From: an uncultured Gammaproteobacteria bacterium
GTDB lineage: Bacteria; Pseudomonadota; Gammaproteobacteria; Pseudomonadales; Pseudohongiellaceae
NCBI GenBank assembly: GCA_913060495.1
Contig: CAJXRP010000026.1
Coordinates: 1 to 48,215, forward strand
Direction: 5' to 3'
DNA: 48,215 nucleotides
Shown here piece by piece: positions 18,553 through 28,251 of the stretch. Below the pieces are notes generated by a model, which did not search any database, was not told where the DNA came from, and was given only the letters and a program-made list of their open reading frames with translations. The position numbers and the translations under genes were made by a program. Position 1 is the first letter of the stretch. Each line of letters begins with the position of its first letter.

Positions 18553-19635
18553 ATGAGCGATAGTAGAAAGGCGCAGTTAAACGATTGGGTGAATGGGCAA
18601 TTGAGTCAGCTTTTGGAACTGGACCCGGGGTCAGTTGATGTTGAACTGACAACGGTAAGTGGAGACGCGAGTTTTCGCCGTTATTTCCGCGCCCAGCTTC
18701 TCGAGAAAAGCTTCATTGCGGTAGATGCTCCGCCGGATAATGAGAACAGTGAATTGTTTGTAGAGATTGCAGGCTACTTACGAGAAGCGGGAGTTAAATC
18801 GCCTAAGGTGTTCGCAAAAAATTACCTCGATGGATTTCTGCTGCTCGAGGATTTCGGTGACAGCCTGTATTTGCCTCGATTGTTAACGCTGCAAGAGGGA
18901 GGTCTGGATGCAATTTCCGAGTATCAGGTTGAGAGTCTATACAAGGATGCTATCCGTGCATTGATCAAGATGCAGTCGAATGTGGATAAAAAGAGACTTG
19001 CCCCCTATACTCGCGAAAAATTGCGTACTGAGATGCAGCTGTTTGAAGACTGGTTTTGTGGGCGCTATCTCGGTCTCGATCTGAACGCTGCCGAACGTGA
19101 GCTAATCTCTGATACTTTTACTTTCCTGGAAGAGGCGGCTCTGGGGCAGGCGCAACTTGCGGTACATCGTGATTATCATTCGCGGAATCTACTGATTCTC
19201 GATGACGCAAAATTCCCAGAAGACTCAGGGCCAGGGATCATAGATTTTCAAGATGCGATGGCTGGGGCTTACAGCTACGACTTAGTCTCCCTGCTTCGAG
19301 ATTGTTATATCCGCTGGAGTCCAGATTTAGTCGAATCGCTAGCACTTTATTACTTCGAATTAGCAACTGCAGCAGGACTGGCTGAAGGCGCTTCGCTCTC
19401 TCAATTTCGTCGTGACTTCGATCTCATGGGCCTACAGCGCAATTTCAAGGTCATGGGAATCTTCTCTCGTCTGTGCATAAGAGATAACAAATCGCAGTAT
19501 TTGGCCGATATCCCTCTGGTTATCCAGTATTTTCTGGAAGTGGCCTGTGAATATGAGGAAATGGCTCCCTTCCTAGACTGGTTTGAGACAAAAGTGCTTG
19601 TAGTAGCGAAAGCGAAACTCAATCTGGAACACTAA
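18553..19635 (+). CDS. amgK: N-acetylmuramate/N-acetylglucosamine 1-kinase AmgK
   Basis: A 360-residue APH-fold sugar kinase that phosphorylates the anomeric carbon of MurNAc released from peptidoglycan turnover. Kinase motifs: the catalytic loop VHRDYHSRNLL and the metal-binding IIDFQDAMAG, with the lysine-poor N-lobe (SFRRYFRA, FIAVDAPP) typical of this family. Its stop codon is followed at once by the murU ATG (TAAATG), so the pair is coupled. The position next to lptD is the same as in Pseudomonas, where this pair was characterised. The identification rests mainly on that pairing. Confidence 0.92.
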   Translation: MSDSRKAQLNDWVNGQLSQLLELDPGSVDVELTTVSGDASFRRYFRAQLLEKSFIAVDAPPDNENSELFVEIAGYLREAGVKSPKVFAKNYLDGFLLLEDFGDSLYLPRLLTLQEGGLDAISEYQVESLYKDAIRALIKMQSNVDKKRLAPYTREKLRTEMQLFEDWFCGRYLGLDLNAAERELISDTFTFLEEAALGQAQLAVHRDYHSRNLLILDDAKFPEDSGPGIIDFQDAMAGAYSYDLVSLLRDCYIRWSPDLVESLALYYFELATAAGLAEGASLSQFRRDFDLMGLQRNFKVMGIFSRLCIRDNKSQYLADIPLVIQYFLEVACEYEEMAPFLDWFETKVLVVAKAKLNLEH

Positions 19636-20343
19636 ATGCGCGCAATGATTTTGGCGGCTGGGCTTGGCAAGCGAATGCAGCCTCTCACCGCCGACCTACC
19701 TAAACCTCTATTGAAAGTAGGGGACAAGACTCTTATCGAACATCAGATCGAGAGGCTCGTTGCCGGAGGTGTAACGGGTATCGTGATTAATCACTTCTAT
19801 TTGGGGAGCATGATCGAAGAGCTGCTTGGCAATGGTTCGAGGTACGGCACATCGATCAGCTATTCGAAAGAACCAATCAGATTAGAGACGGCGGGGGGCA
19901 TCATCAAGGCACTGCCCAAGCTGAAAGACGATTGCTTTTTGGTGGTGAATGCGGACATTTGGACAGACTTCGATTTTTCCAGCCTGGAGCCAGTCGATGG
20001 AATCGACCGTTTGGCTCATCTGGTGCTGGTGGAAAATGCAGATCACAATCCTCATGGTGATTTTTATATCGATGATAAGGGCAGAGTTCACGAAGAGCAT
20101 TCTTCCCGGGATAAGCGCCTTACTTTTAGTGGCATTAGTGTGATGCACAAGAATCTGTTTCGTGGCTATCCCATTCAGCCCAGATCGATGGTGCCACTTT
20201 TGCAGGAAGCTATGCTGAAAGATCAGGTCAGTGGCGAAGTCTACGAAGGCTTGTGGATGGACATTGGTACGCCAGAACGACTGAAAGAAATTAATGCCCT
20301 TACGGACGCAGACATGAAAGCCAATCTTGAGACAGGTAAATAG
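19636..20343 (+). CDS. murU: MurNAc-1-phosphate uridylyltransferase MurU
   Basis: A 235-residue nucleotidyltransferase that makes UDP-MurNAc from MurNAc-1-phosphate, closing the recycling loop that bypasses MurA. Motifs: AMILAAGLGKRMQPLT (nucleotide loop), PKPLLKVG, NADIWTDFDF for metal, and GLWMDIGTPERL near the C-terminus. Directly after amgK with no gap. Many sugar-phosphate nucleotidyltransferases look alike; the adjacency to amgK makes MurU the best call. Confidence 0.92.
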   Translation: MRAMILAAGLGKRMQPLTADLPKPLLKVGDKTLIEHQIERLVAGGVTGIVINHFYLGSMIEELLGNGSRYGTSISYSKEPIRLETAGGIIKALPKLKDDCFLVVNADIWTDFDFSSLEPVDGIDRLAHLVLVENADHNPHGDFYIDDKGRVHEEHSSRDKRLTFSGISVMHKNLFRGYPIQPRSMVPLLQEAMLKDQVSGEVYEGLWMDIGTPERLKEINALTDADMKANLETGK

Positions 20344-20346
20344 AAC

Positions 20347-21105
20347 ATGTTGACGGCGCTTACCAGCAAAGCCTATCGGAAGGCACTGTTCAAACGACTC
20401 AGCGGTTTTAGTGCTACTGCCGAGCTGCCCTCCGGAGGCCGTGCTGAGGTGCAGTTGTCCCATGCTATGTTTATGGTGCTGGGCCGGCTTGCCAAGATGG
20501 ATGGCAGGGTGACTCAGGAAGAAATCGACTATGCCAGCCAGATCATGCAGCGCATGGCCTTGCTTGGTGAGAAACGTTGTCGGGCCATACGCGCCTATGA
20601 GCAGGGTAAGCACCCGGCTGCAGATATTTCGGAGTCGGTTGCCTTGGCTGCGAAAGCTATAGGAGGGCGCAGTGCTCTAGCAAAATTATTTTTGCAGATT
20701 CAATGTGAGGCAGCTTATCTGAAGGGAAACCTTAGATTGAAAGACAAGATGCTGTTAAGGGATGTGGCTGAACAACTGGGCTATTCCAAATCAGAATTTC
20801 TCGCCATCGCCTCGGCTACTCAATCCGAGCACTATCAGCGTGCAGATGCGAATCCTCGCAGCGAGTTCTTGAAGCCCCAAGGAAGATCGTTTCTACAGAA
20901 TGCCTATCGTGTGCTGCAGTTGGAGCCAGATGCAGAGGATGGAGAGATACGCCGTGCTTACTTGCGCATGATGTCGCGCTACCATCCTGATAAACTTGCC
21001 AGCAGGAATGCCTCTGAGGACGCGCTCCGTCAGGCGCAGGAGAATGCGATGGCAATTCGAAATGCTTATGAAGCGCTCTGTGGGTTTCGTAAGCTTCGCG
21101 TCTAG
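20347..21105 (+). CDS. TerB-like/J-domain co-chaperone (DjlA-like)
   Basis: 252 residues. An N-terminal TerB/DjlA-like helical domain (about 30-150, with VLGRLAKMDGRVTQEEI) is followed by a C-terminal J-domain (about 185-250) with the essential HPD in RYHPDKL. The layout is that of DjlA, which recruits DnaK. Unlike E. coli DjlA I see no N-terminal membrane helix; the first 25 residues are basic and amphipathic, so this protein is likely cytosolic or peripheral. It starts three bases after murU and is probably in the same transcript. Confidence 0.85.
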   Translation: MLTALTSKAYRKALFKRLSGFSATAELPSGGRAEVQLSHAMFMVLGRLAKMDGRVTQEEIDYASQIMQRMALLGEKRCRAIRAYEQGKHPAADISESVALAAKAIGGRSALAKLFLQIQCEAAYLKGNLRLKDKMLLRDVAEQLGYSKSEFLAIASATQSEHYQRADANPRSEFLKPQGRSFLQNAYRVLQLEPDAEDGEIRRAYLRMMSRYHPDKLASRNASEDALRQAQENAMAIRNAYEALCGFRKLRV

Positions 21106-21156
21106 GTTGATTCGCTGTTGATAAGGGGTTACGCCGTTATATCTGCCTTTCCAATC

Positions 21157-21185
21157 AGGACAAGTCCCGACATTGTCTGTAAAAT
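21157..21185 (+). promoter_or_regulatory. possible rpe-trpE promoter
   Basis: AGGACA (four of six) and TAAAAT (five of six) are 17 bases apart, about 60 bases before the rpe start. It sits in the 142-base gap after the djlA-like gene. No terminator hairpin was seen there. Confidence 0.4.
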
Positions 21186-21247
21186 GCTGGCTCAGTTAGT
21201 AGTTGCCAAAAGCTACTTCCAATTACTTCGCAAAACGGGCCCATGCA

Positions 21248-21931
21248 ATGAAAGACTATTTGATCGCTCCCTCCATCTTGTCCGCCGATTTCGCTAGACT
21301 CGGTGAAGAAGTCAACGCCGTCTTGGATGCAGGCGCGGATGTCGTTCATTTTGATGTCATGGACAATCACTATGTGCCCAACCTCACGATCGGGCCGATG
21401 ATCTGTGAGGCGCTCAGGAATCATAAAATAACGGCGCCGATCGATGTGCATCTAATGGTGAGCCCGGTAGACCAACTCATCAATGACTTCGCGAAAGCCG
21501 GTGCCTCGTATATCAGTTTTCATCCGGAGGCCACGGGGCACGTAGATCGCTCCTTACAGTTGATCCGAGAACTGGGTTGTAAGTCTGGGCTGGTGTTCAA
21601 TCCAGGCACGCCAATCGATTGCCTGGAATACTTAATGGATAAAGTCGACGTCATCCTCCTAATGTCGGTTAACCCGGGATTCGGTGGGCAGAAATTCATT
21701 CCCTCCACGCTGAAGAAGTTGAAGCAGGTGCGTCAGCTCATCGACGAGAGTGAATACTCTATTCGCTTGGAAGTGGATGGAGGTGTTGGAGTCTCCAATA
21801 TTCGCGAGATTGCAGACGCAGGTGCGGACATGTTCGTGGCCGGTTCGGCTATCTTTAATAGTGATGACTATGCCAAGACTATCGCTGAGATGCGGTCGCA
21901 GTTGGGACAGAATCCCGACAAGCATCACTGA
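21248..21931 (+). CDS. rpe: ribulose-phosphate 3-epimerase
   Basis: Interconverts ribulose-5-phosphate and xylulose-5-phosphate in the pentose phosphate pathway. The 227-residue TIM barrel has APSILSADF, the metal-binding [28 protein letters not shown] and LEVDGGV. The ATG at 21248 aligns with the usual N-terminus ([12 protein letters not shown]); no clear SD precedes it. A TTG at 21203 would add 15 odd residues. In Pseudomonas gph lies between rpe and trpE; here trpE follows after 56 bases with no gph. Confidence 0.97.
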   Translation: MKDYLIAPSILSADFARLGEEVNAVLDAGADVVHFDVMDNHYVPNLTIGPMICEALRNHKITAPIDVHLMVSPVDQLINDFAKAGASYISFHPEATGHVDRSLQLIRELGCKSGLVFNPGTPIDCLEYLMDKVDVILLMSVNPGFGGQKFIPSTLKKLKQVRQLIDESEYSIRLEVDGGVGVSNIREIADAGADMFVAGSAIFNSDDYAKTIAEMRSQLGQNPDKHH

Positions 21932-21987
21932 AGCTAGATCCTTTTTTGTTTTCCCTATGTTTAGAATAGAGAGTCCTGAGTTATCTA

Positions 21988-23478
21988 ATGACTGAAGAAC
22001 AATTTCAGAAGCTCGCCGAATCTGGTTATAACCGCATCCCCATAGTGCGCGAAATTCTGGCCGACACGGAGACGCCTCTCAGTATCTATCTCAAACTGGC
22101 TAAGGGAGAAGGGGCTGGCGAGCATAGCTATTTCTTCGAGTCTGTTCAGGGTGGTGAAAAATGGGGCCGCTATTCCATTATCGGGTTGCCTTGCTCTACC
22201 GTGCTGCGTGTTGTGGGCGAAACTGTAACCGTCATCGACAATGGCGAGGTTGTTGAAGAGGCAACTACAGAAGATCCCTTCGAATTCATTTCTAATTTCA
22301 AGAATCGCTTTAAGGTTGCCGAGCTCGCCGATGGCCAGCGCTTCAATGGTGGTCTTGTCGGCTATTTTTCATACGACACTGTGCGGTTTGTGGAGACCAG
22401 CATTGGTCCTTCGCAGGCTATTGATGAGATTGGTACACCTGATATTTTGTTAATGCTGTCCGAAGAAGTTGTGGTCTTCGATAACCTCAGTGGCACAATT
22501 TGTTTTGTGATAAATGTCGACCCAGAACAAGAAGGCGCTTACGCCGAAGCTCAGCAGAGATTGGATTTCTTGCAGGAGCAGCTGAAGAAACCAGTTCCTC
22601 TGCCAAGTCTTCAAGAGCCGAAGACAGTGCTAGATACAGACTTCACTCACCATTTTTCGCAGCAGGATTATCAGCGGTCAGTTGAAAAGATAAAAGACTA
22701 TATAGTTGCAGGTGATGTCATGCAGGTTGTGCTCGCCCAGCGTATGTCAGTTCCTTTTTCAGGGGACCCGTTAAATCTTTATCGGGCACTGCGGTTTCTA
22801 AATCCTTCTCCTTATATGGTGTACTTCGACCTCGGCGATCACCATGTGGTTAGTGCTTCACCGGAAATTTTAGCGCGAGTAGAAGGTGACAAGATCACCG
22901 TGCGCCCATTGGCTGGTACTCGCAAGCGCGGGGCTAGTGAGGCTGAAGACTTGGCGTTGGAAGCAGATCTGCTAGCCGATGCTAAAGAAATTGCCGAACA
23001 CTTAATGCTAATAGATCTGAGTCGCAACGATTCTGGCAGGGTCTCTAAGACGGGTTCTGTCACAGTGACCAAGCAGATGTTCGTAGAACGTTATTCCCAC
23101 GTAATGCATATCGCCTCGATAGTAGAGAGTGAGATGCGTGACGATAGGTCCGCGTTGGATGTGTTGCAGGCGACTCTGCCGGTTGGAACCCTGAGCGGCG
23201 CACCGAAGGTGCGGGCCATGGAAATCATCGACGAGTTGGAGCCAGAAAAACGCGGTATCTATGGTGGCGCGATGGGCTATCTGGGTTGGAATGACAATAT
23301 GGATATGGCTATCGCTATCCGCACCGCTGTCATCAAGAACGAGAAGCTCTATGTGCAAGCTGGTGCTGGAATCGTTGCCGATTCACAGCCCGAGATGGAA
23401 TGGGAAGAAACCCAGAACAAGGCGCGAGCAATAGTGCGCGCCGTGCAGATGGCGAATAGTGAGCTATCCGTCGAATAA
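21988..23478 (+). CDS. trpE: anthranilate synthase component I
   Basis: Makes anthranilate from chorismate, the committed step of tryptophan synthesis, using ammonia from TrpG. The 496 residues carry the chorismate-binding signatures [40 protein letters not shown] and [18 protein letters not shown]. An S-x-F-F-E-S segment near residue 48 is in the position of the tryptophan feedback site. No Trp-rich leader peptide was seen in the short gap before it, so classical attenuation is not supported. Separated from trpG by a photolyase gene on the other strand. Confidence 0.97.
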   Translation: MTEEQFQKLAESGYNRIPIVREILADTETPLSIYLKLAKGEGAGEHSYFFESVQGGEKWGRYSIIGLPCSTVLRVVGETVTVIDNGEVVEEATTEDPFEFISNFKNRFKVAELADGQRFNGGLVGYFSYDTVRFVETSIGPSQAIDEIGTPDILLMLSEEVVVFDNLSGTICFVINVDPEQEGAYAEAQQRLDFLQEQLKKPVPLPSLQEPKTVLDTDFTHHFSQQDYQRSVEKIKDYIVAGDVMQVVLAQRMSVPFSGDPLNLYRALRFLNPSPYMVYFDLGDHHVVSASPEILARVEGDKITVRPLAGTRKRGASEAEDLALEADLLADAKEIAEHLMLIDLSRNDSGRVSKTGSVTVTKQMFVERYSHVMHIASIVESEMRDDRSALDVLQATLPVGTLSGAPKVRAMEIIDELEPEKRGIYGGAMGYLGWNDNMDMAIAIRTAVIKNEKLYVQAGAGIVADSQPEMEWEETQNKARAIVRAVQMANSELSVE

Positions 23479-23487
23479 GCTAGCGCT

Positions 23488-24915
23488 CTATTGTTGCTCC
23501 CTTAGAGTTTTATAAGCATCTAGCGCTCTAGCTCTGCTCTGCTTCAAGTCTACAATCGCCCTCGGGTAATGCTCTCCTAGTACTACGCCTGCCTTTTCCA
23601 ATTCCGCCGGAGCGGCGCTGCTGGGATCATGAAGAGCTTTGTTACTCAGTGCAGCGAGTTCAGGCACATACTTTCGAATATAGCTTCCTGCGGAATCAAA
23701 CTTCATTGATTGTGTCACCGGATTGAATATGCGGAAGTAGGGGGAAGCATCAGCTCCGCTTCCTGCAACCCACTGCCAACTGCAGCTATTGTTGGCAAGA
23801 TCGGCATCTAGCAGACAATCCCAAAACCAGCGCGCGCCTTCTAGCCAGTGAATCATTAGGTTCTTCACTAGAAACGAGCCGACAATCATGCGTACTCGAT
23901 TGTGCATATAACCGGTCTGCCATAGCTCTCTCATGCCGGCATCAACGAGTGGGAATCCAGTCTGACCCTGCTGCCAGAGGCGCAGGTTTGCCTGATCATT
24001 GATCCAGGGGAAGCGATCGAATTGCGGCTTCATGTTCTGTTGGCAAATATGTGGGGAGTGATAGAGGGAATAATAGGAAAACTCTCTCCACGCCAGTTCA
24101 CGAACAAAGTGCGCTGCCTGCTCCTCATCTGAATCGATATCTCCAGCCTGTTTGACCGCAGCCGCGGCTTCCCTAGGGGAGATTTCTCCGAAGTGAAGAT
24201 GGGGTGACAGCATAGAGACGCTGCGCTTGGCCGGATAGTCCCTACCATCACGGTAGTCATATAAACCGTTCTCTGTGAAATTCTTCAATCGCTTCTTCGC
24301 ACCCGTCTCGCCGGGCTGCCAGAGCGTTGATATCTGTGCATGCCAATTGATATCGGGAAGCAGGTTCAGCTTGTCTATCCGGACTGTATCTTGAGTGCAT
24401 TTGACGGTATCGAAATTTGTATTGGCAGCAACGTCAGGGGCGGTAGGCGGGTTGTTGGCAATCGCATACTTATAGAACGGTGTGAAGATCTTGTAGGGAG
24501 TACCGTCTTTCTTGAGATTTTCCCAAGGCTCCCAGATTAAGCTGCCGTTGTGGCTGGAAGCAGTTATACCGTCCTGGGTTAATTGCTCCTTGATAAGGCT
24601 GTCTCGGCGTATTATTGAGGGCTCATAACAGCGGTTCCAGAACACCTGGCTGGCGTTCTGTTTAGCAGCAAATTGAGGCAGCAGCTTGGCGGCATCCCCT
24701 CGAAGAATCCACAGATTTCCCTGTAGGGATTCGTTCAAGGCAGTGAGTGAGTGATGAAGCCACCAGCGGGATGCCTCGCCCAGAGACCAATCAAGGCCCT
24801 CGTCCAGAATATAGACAGGCAGGACCCGGCCTTGTTCAATGGCTTTGAGGAGGGCGGGATTATCGTTAAGGCGCAGGTCCTGACGGAACCACATGATGAC
24901 GGTATTAGCGGTCAT
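23488..24915 (-). CDS. phrB: deoxyribodipyrimidine photolyase
   Basis: Light-driven repair of cyclobutane pyrimidine dimers using FAD. The 475 residues have an N-terminal antenna domain (VIMWFRQDLRLNDNPAL) and a C-terminal FAD domain with WREFSYY, GFPLVDAGMRELWQTGYMHN, MIVGSFLVKNL and SWQWVAGSGADASPYFRIFN. This is the class I CPD pattern; which antenna chromophore it binds is not clear. The ATG at 24915 fits the family N-terminus and follows AGAGAA; an upstream start at 24981 adds 22 unrelated residues. Its stop lies only nine bases from that of trpE, tail to tail. Confidence 0.94.
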   Translation of the reverse strand: MTANTVIMWFRQDLRLNDNPALLKAIEQGRVLPVYILDEGLDWSLGEASRWWLHHSLTALNESLQGNLWILRGDAAKLLPQFAAKQNASQVFWNRCYEPSIIRRDSLIKEQLTQDGITASSHNGSLIWEPWENLKKDGTPYKIFTPFYKYAIANNPPTAPDVAANTNFDTVKCTQDTVRIDKLNLLPDINWHAQISTLWQPGETGAKKRLKNFTENGLYDYRDGRDYPAKRSVSMLSPHLHFGEISPREAAAAVKQAGDIDSDEEQAAHFVRELAWREFSYYSLYHSPHICQQNMKPQFDRFPWINDQANLRLWQQGQTGFPLVDAGMRELWQTGYMHNRVRMIVGSFLVKNLMIHWLEGARWFWDCLLDADLANNSCSWQWVAGSGADASPYFRIFNPVTQSMKFDSAGSYIRKYVPELAALSNKALHDPSSAAPAELEKAGVVLGEHYPRAIVDLKQSRARALDAYKTLREQQ

Positions 24916-25059
24916 ATTTTCTCTAAAATGGTAGTTAGTTTGTTGTGCTAAATATACGCCTGTTTTGGCTGTTGGGATCATTATGGCAACTCAAGACAGA
25001 ATTCACTTGGACTGCTAGAATGGCGATCTCAAATTTTGAGCGTAATGAGGGTTTGCTCA

Positions 25060-25641
25060 GTGCTATTGATGATCGATAACTACGACTCTTTCACCTATAA
25101 CGTGGTGCAATATTTTGGTGAGCTAGGTGCCGACGTACAAGTGTATCGCAATGATGCCATCACGATCGAAGAGATAGAGTCTTTGAATCCTGCGCAGCTT
25201 GTCATCTCCCCTGGGCCGTGCACGCCAAAGGAGGCGGGTATTTCCATGGAGGTGATTAGCCATTTCGCTGGCAAGATTCCACTCTTGGGCATCTGCCTCG
25301 GTCATCAGAGTATCGGTCAGGTTTACGGTGGTGAGATCGTGCGAGCTAAGAAAGTGATGCATGGCAAGCTCTCCCCGATTCACCATAGTGGAAAGGGTGT
25401 GTTTAGAAATTTGACGGAGCCTTTTACCGCAACGCGGTACCACTCTTTGGTCGTCGATGCGCAGCAACTTCCCGATTGCCTGGAAGTGACGGCATGGACG
25501 GAGAATGAGAATGGAGAGCGAGAAGAGATAATGGGTGTGAGACATAAAGATCTCGCTGTAGAGGGAGTGCAATTCCACCCCGAGTCTATTCTTAGTGAGC
25601 ACGGTCATGCTTTGTTGAAGAATTTTTTAGATCAAAGTTAG
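25060..25641 (+). CDS. trpG: anthranilate synthase component II (glutamine amidotransferase)
   Basis: Supplies ammonia from glutamine to TrpE. The 193 residues begin with the conserved [11 protein letters not shown]. The class I amidotransferase triad is C79 (LGICLGHQ), H173 and E175 (VQFHPES). The start is GTG at 25060, preceded by GAGG at nine bases. A TTG further up would add eight residues not seen in the family. It heads trpG-trpD-trpC. It may also serve PabB for folate, as in organisms with one shared subunit; that is inference. Confidence 0.96.
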   Translation: MLLMIDNYDSFTYNVVQYFGELGADVQVYRNDAITIEEIESLNPAQLVISPGPCTPKEAGISMEVISHFAGKIPLLGICLGHQSIGQVYGGEIVRAKKVMHGKLSPIHHSGKGVFRNLTEPFTATRYHSLVVDAQQLPDCLEVTAWTENENGEREEIMGVRHKDLAVEGVQFHPESILSEHGHALLKNFLDQS

Positions 25642-25711
25642 ATCGCAGCTTTTCTCAAAATCATCGAATTCAACCAGTAAGTTCAACAGTCAATATTAAC
25701 GGTAACAACTA

Positions 25712-26740
25712 ATGGATATTAGAGCAGCCATCAAGGCAGTCACATCGGGTGTAGATCTAGACCGAGATCAGATGATTTCAGTCATGCGTGAGCTTATGTC
25801 AGGTCAATCTACCGACGCACAGAATGCGGCTTTTCTTGTCGGCTTGCAGATGAAGGGTGTGAAGGCGTCTGAGATCCTAGGCGGCGCATTGGTAATGCGT
25901 GAATTGGCGACCAAGGTGACGCTTGCGGATCACCCGCACTTAGTCGACACCTGCGGAACCGGCGGCAGTGGTTCCAACAAGTTCAACGTGTCTACAGCCT
26001 CGGCTATAGTCGCTGCCTGCGCGGGAGCGAAAGTGGCAAAGCATGGCAATCGCGGTGCCACGAGTAAGAGCGGCAGTGCCGATGTGTTAGAGGCGGCGGG
26101 GGTTAATCTCACTTTGAGTGCCGAAGACGTAGCTGCGACTATAGAGCAGGTGGGAATCGGATTCATGTTTGCGCCTGCACACCACAGCGCCATGAAACAT
26201 GTGATTACGGCAAGAAAGGAAATCGGCGTTAGAACCGTATTTAATTTGCTGGGCCCTCTAACAAATCCGGCAGGCGCACCGAATCAAATTATTGGGGTGT
26301 TTGATGCTGCTTGGATACCTGCTTTGTTAGATGTGCTGAAAGAGTTGGGTAGCAGCCACGTATTGATAGTGGCAGCAGAAGATGGGCTTGATGAAATTAG
26401 CATCGCAGCGACATCGACGATAGGTGAACTGCGTGATGGCGAGATATCACTGTATACAGTGGACCCTGCCGACTTCGGCATTGAGCAATATCCAGATTAT
26501 TCCATGCTGCAGATCGATAGTGCTGAGGAAAGTCTGGTCATGTTGAAGGATGCGCTAGCAAATCGAAACCAGGCCGCCGCAGATATCGTGGCCCTAAATG
26601 CAGGTGCCGCGATTTACGCGGCAAATTTGACAGAGGATCTAGCGGCTGGAGTTGCCAAGGCGCAGAGTATTCTGCAGTCTGGCGAGGCTTTGGCTAAGCT
26701 AGAGCAGCTGGCCGAATTTACTCAATCGTTGAAGCCATAG
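25712..26740 (+). CDS. trpD: anthranilate phosphoribosyltransferase
   Basis: Joins anthranilate to PRPP, the second step of tryptophan synthesis. The 342 residues show the PRPP loop DTCGTGGSGSNKFNVST, KHGNRGATSKSGSADVLEA and FNLLGPLTNPA. Full length and unfused, unlike the enteric TrpGD fusion. It follows trpG by 70 bases and precedes trpC by 33. Confidence 0.98.
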   Translation: MDIRAAIKAVTSGVDLDRDQMISVMRELMSGQSTDAQNAAFLVGLQMKGVKASEILGGALVMRELATKVTLADHPHLVDTCGTGGSGSNKFNVSTASAIVAACAGAKVAKHGNRGATSKSGSADVLEAAGVNLTLSAEDVAATIEQVGIGFMFAPAHHSAMKHVITARKEIGVRTVFNLLGPLTNPAGAPNQIIGVFDAAWIPALLDVLKELGSSHVLIVAAEDGLDEISIAATSTIGELRDGEISLYTVDPADFGIEQYPDYSMLQIDSAEESLVMLKDALANRNQAAADIVALNAGAAIYAANLTEDLAAGVAKAQSILQSGEALAKLEQLAEFTQSLKP

Positions 26741-26773
26741 ATCGATTTCATCATAGAAAAGCAGGTATGTATT

Positions 26774-27574
26774 TTGTCTAAAGCCACAATTCTTGAACAA
26801 ATAGTCGCGTATAAGCAGCTGGAAGTAACGGCGGCAAAAGCGGCGGTGTCTCATGCCGAATTGGAGGCAAGGTTTCCTTCGATTGATCAGTCACGCTCTT
26901 TCTCCAAAGCGATGCGCGAGCGCGTGCAGTCACAGGAAGTGGCTGTGATCGCGGAAATAAAAAAGGCCTCGCCATCGAAGGGTCTGATTCGTGAAGACTT
27001 TCAGCCTGCGCAGCATGCTGCAGACTACGAGGCGAATGGTGCGAGCTGTCTTTCGGTGTTGACCGATGAGAAGTTTTTTAAAGGTTGTAACGACTATCTG
27101 CTGCAGGCCAGGGCGGCATGTGGGATACCGGTTATTCGCAAGGATTTTATGATCGATGCCTATCAGATTGCGGAATCGAAGGCTCTCGGTGCCGATTGCA
27201 TCCTGCTCATTGTTGCCGCGCTGGAACCCGCGCAACTAGTTGAGTTGGCAGACTACGCTAATCAGATCGACATCGATATTTTGGTGGAGGTGCACAATCA
27301 CAGCGAGTTGGAGCAGGCCTTGCAGCTGAATACGGATCTGATTGGAGTCAATAATCGAAATCTACACAGCTTTGAGACTAGTCTGCAGACTACATTAGAT
27401 TTGGCTAGCGAGGTGCCAGCTGACAAGGTGCTTATCACCGAGAGCGGTATACATACGCGAAACGATGTGAATACCATGACAGACGCAGGGATCTATGGAT
27501 TTCTGGTAGGAGAGTCTTTCATGCGCGCACCCAGTCCGGGGGCAAAGTTGAAAGAGTTAATGTTCGGTGAATAA
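26774..27574 (+). CDS. trpC: indole-3-glycerol-phosphate synthase
   Basis: Closes the indole ring in tryptophan synthesis. The 266-residue TIM barrel has VIAEIKKASPSKGLI, SVLTDEKFF, VIRKDFMID, GVNNRNLHSF and ITESGI. A single-function protein, not fused to TrpF. The start is TTG with CAGG eight bases upstream. An ATG seven bases earlier (26767) is in another frame and opens a four-codon ORF that ends over the TTG. Last gene of the trpGDC run, ending at the hairpin shared with crp. Confidence 0.97.
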   Translation: MSKATILEQIVAYKQLEVTAAKAAVSHAELEARFPSIDQSRSFSKAMRERVQSQEVAVIAEIKKASPSKGLIREDFQPAQHAADYEANGASCLSVLTDEKFFKGCNDYLLQARAACGIPVIRKDFMIDAYQIAESKALGADCILLIVAALEPAQLVELADYANQIDIDILVEVHNHSELEQALQLNTDLIGVNNRNLHSFETSLQTTLDLASEVPADKVLITESGIHTRNDVNTMTDAGIYGFLVGESFMRAPSPGAKLKELMFGE

Positions 27575-27580
27575 ATTTTA

Positions 27581-27610
27581 CTGTAGCTGAGACTTAAGCC
27601 TCAGCTACAG
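27581..27610. terminator. bidirectional hairpin terminator between trpC and crp
   Basis: CTGTAGCTGAG (27581-27591) and CTCAGCTACAG (27600-27610) form a perfect 11-bp stem with an 8-base loop, in the 41-base gap between convergent genes. On the minus strand it is followed by TAAAATTTATT, a partial T-run, so it should end crp transcripts. On the plus strand the tail is less T-rich. Confidence 0.8.
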
Positions 27611-27615
27611 AATTG

Positions 27616-28251
27616 CTAGCGCGTTCCAAAAACCACTATTGTCTTGCCGCTGACACTGATTAGTTCTTGTTCTTCGAGGGTCTTCAAGACTCTTCCAGCC
27701 ATCTCTCTAGAACAGTTCACCAGCCTGCCGATCTCCTGCCTAGTTATCTTTATCTGCATGCCGTCGGGATGAGTCATAGCATCCGGTTCTTTGCTTAGAT
27801 CGATGAGTGTTCGAGCGATGCGGCCAGTTACGTCGTAGAAGGCGAGATCGCCCACTTTGCGAGTTGTATTACGCAGGCGATGCGCCATCTGTTGACCGAT
27901 GGTGAACACGATCTCCGGATGTGAGCGAATATAGGTGTTGAAATTGGTATAGCTGATTTCAGCAACTTCGCAGGCATTTCTGGCTCGACACCAGGCGCTG
28001 CGTTCTTCGGCCTTCTCAAACAGGCCCATCTCACCGAAGAAGTCTCCGGGGTTCAAGTAGGTGATGACCACTTCTTTGCCTTCATCATCTTCGAGTACGA
28101 CGGAAACCGAGCCTTTGATGATGTAGTAAAGCGTATCGCATTTGTCGCCCTCATAAATAATGGTGGCGCGATTGGGGTAACGCTTGCGATGGCAATGGGA
28201 TAAAAAATTATCCAAGTCTTCGATATGTGGCGTAATGGCCATGAGTGCCAT
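27616..28251 (-). CDS. crp: cAMP-activated regulator of the CRP/Vfr type
   Basis: A 211-residue CRP-family activator, closest to Vfr of Pseudomonas. The N-terminal cyclic-nucleotide domain has [10 protein letters not shown] and ERSAWCRAR, matching the cAMP-contacting GExGLF and RSAWxRA residues of CRP. The C-terminal helix-turn-helix ([21 protein letters not shown]) keeps the Arg and Glu that read TGTGA half-sites. AGGAG eight bases before the first ATG supports this start over the Met at residue 4. Placed tail to tail with trpC and divergent from the OsmC-like gene, an order also seen in Pseudomonas. Confidence 0.96.
   Translation of the reverse strand: MALMAITPHIEDLDNFLSHCHRKRYPNRATIIYEGDKCDTLYYIIKGSVSVVLEDDEGKEVVITYLNPGDFFGEMGLFEKAEERSAWCRARNACEVAEISYTNFNTYIRSHPEIVFTIGQQMAHRLRNTTRKVGDLAFYDVTGRIARTLIDLSKEPDAMTHPDGMQIKITRQEIGRLVNCSREMAGRVLKTLEEQELISVSGKTIVVFGTR

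Noticed and set aside
19882..20613. 243-codon ORF antisense to murU and the J-domain gene
   Set aside because: Both sense-strand proteins are clearly conserved families; the antisense frame has no recognisable motif.
21932..21987. Trp attenuator or leader peptide before trpE
   Set aside because: The gap is only 56 bases with no Trp-rich ORF and no competing hairpins.
23480..23530. Direct repeat CTAGCGCTCTA twice, 40 bases apart
   Set aside because: One copy encodes the C-terminal region of the photolyase and the other overlaps its stop; too short to claim function.
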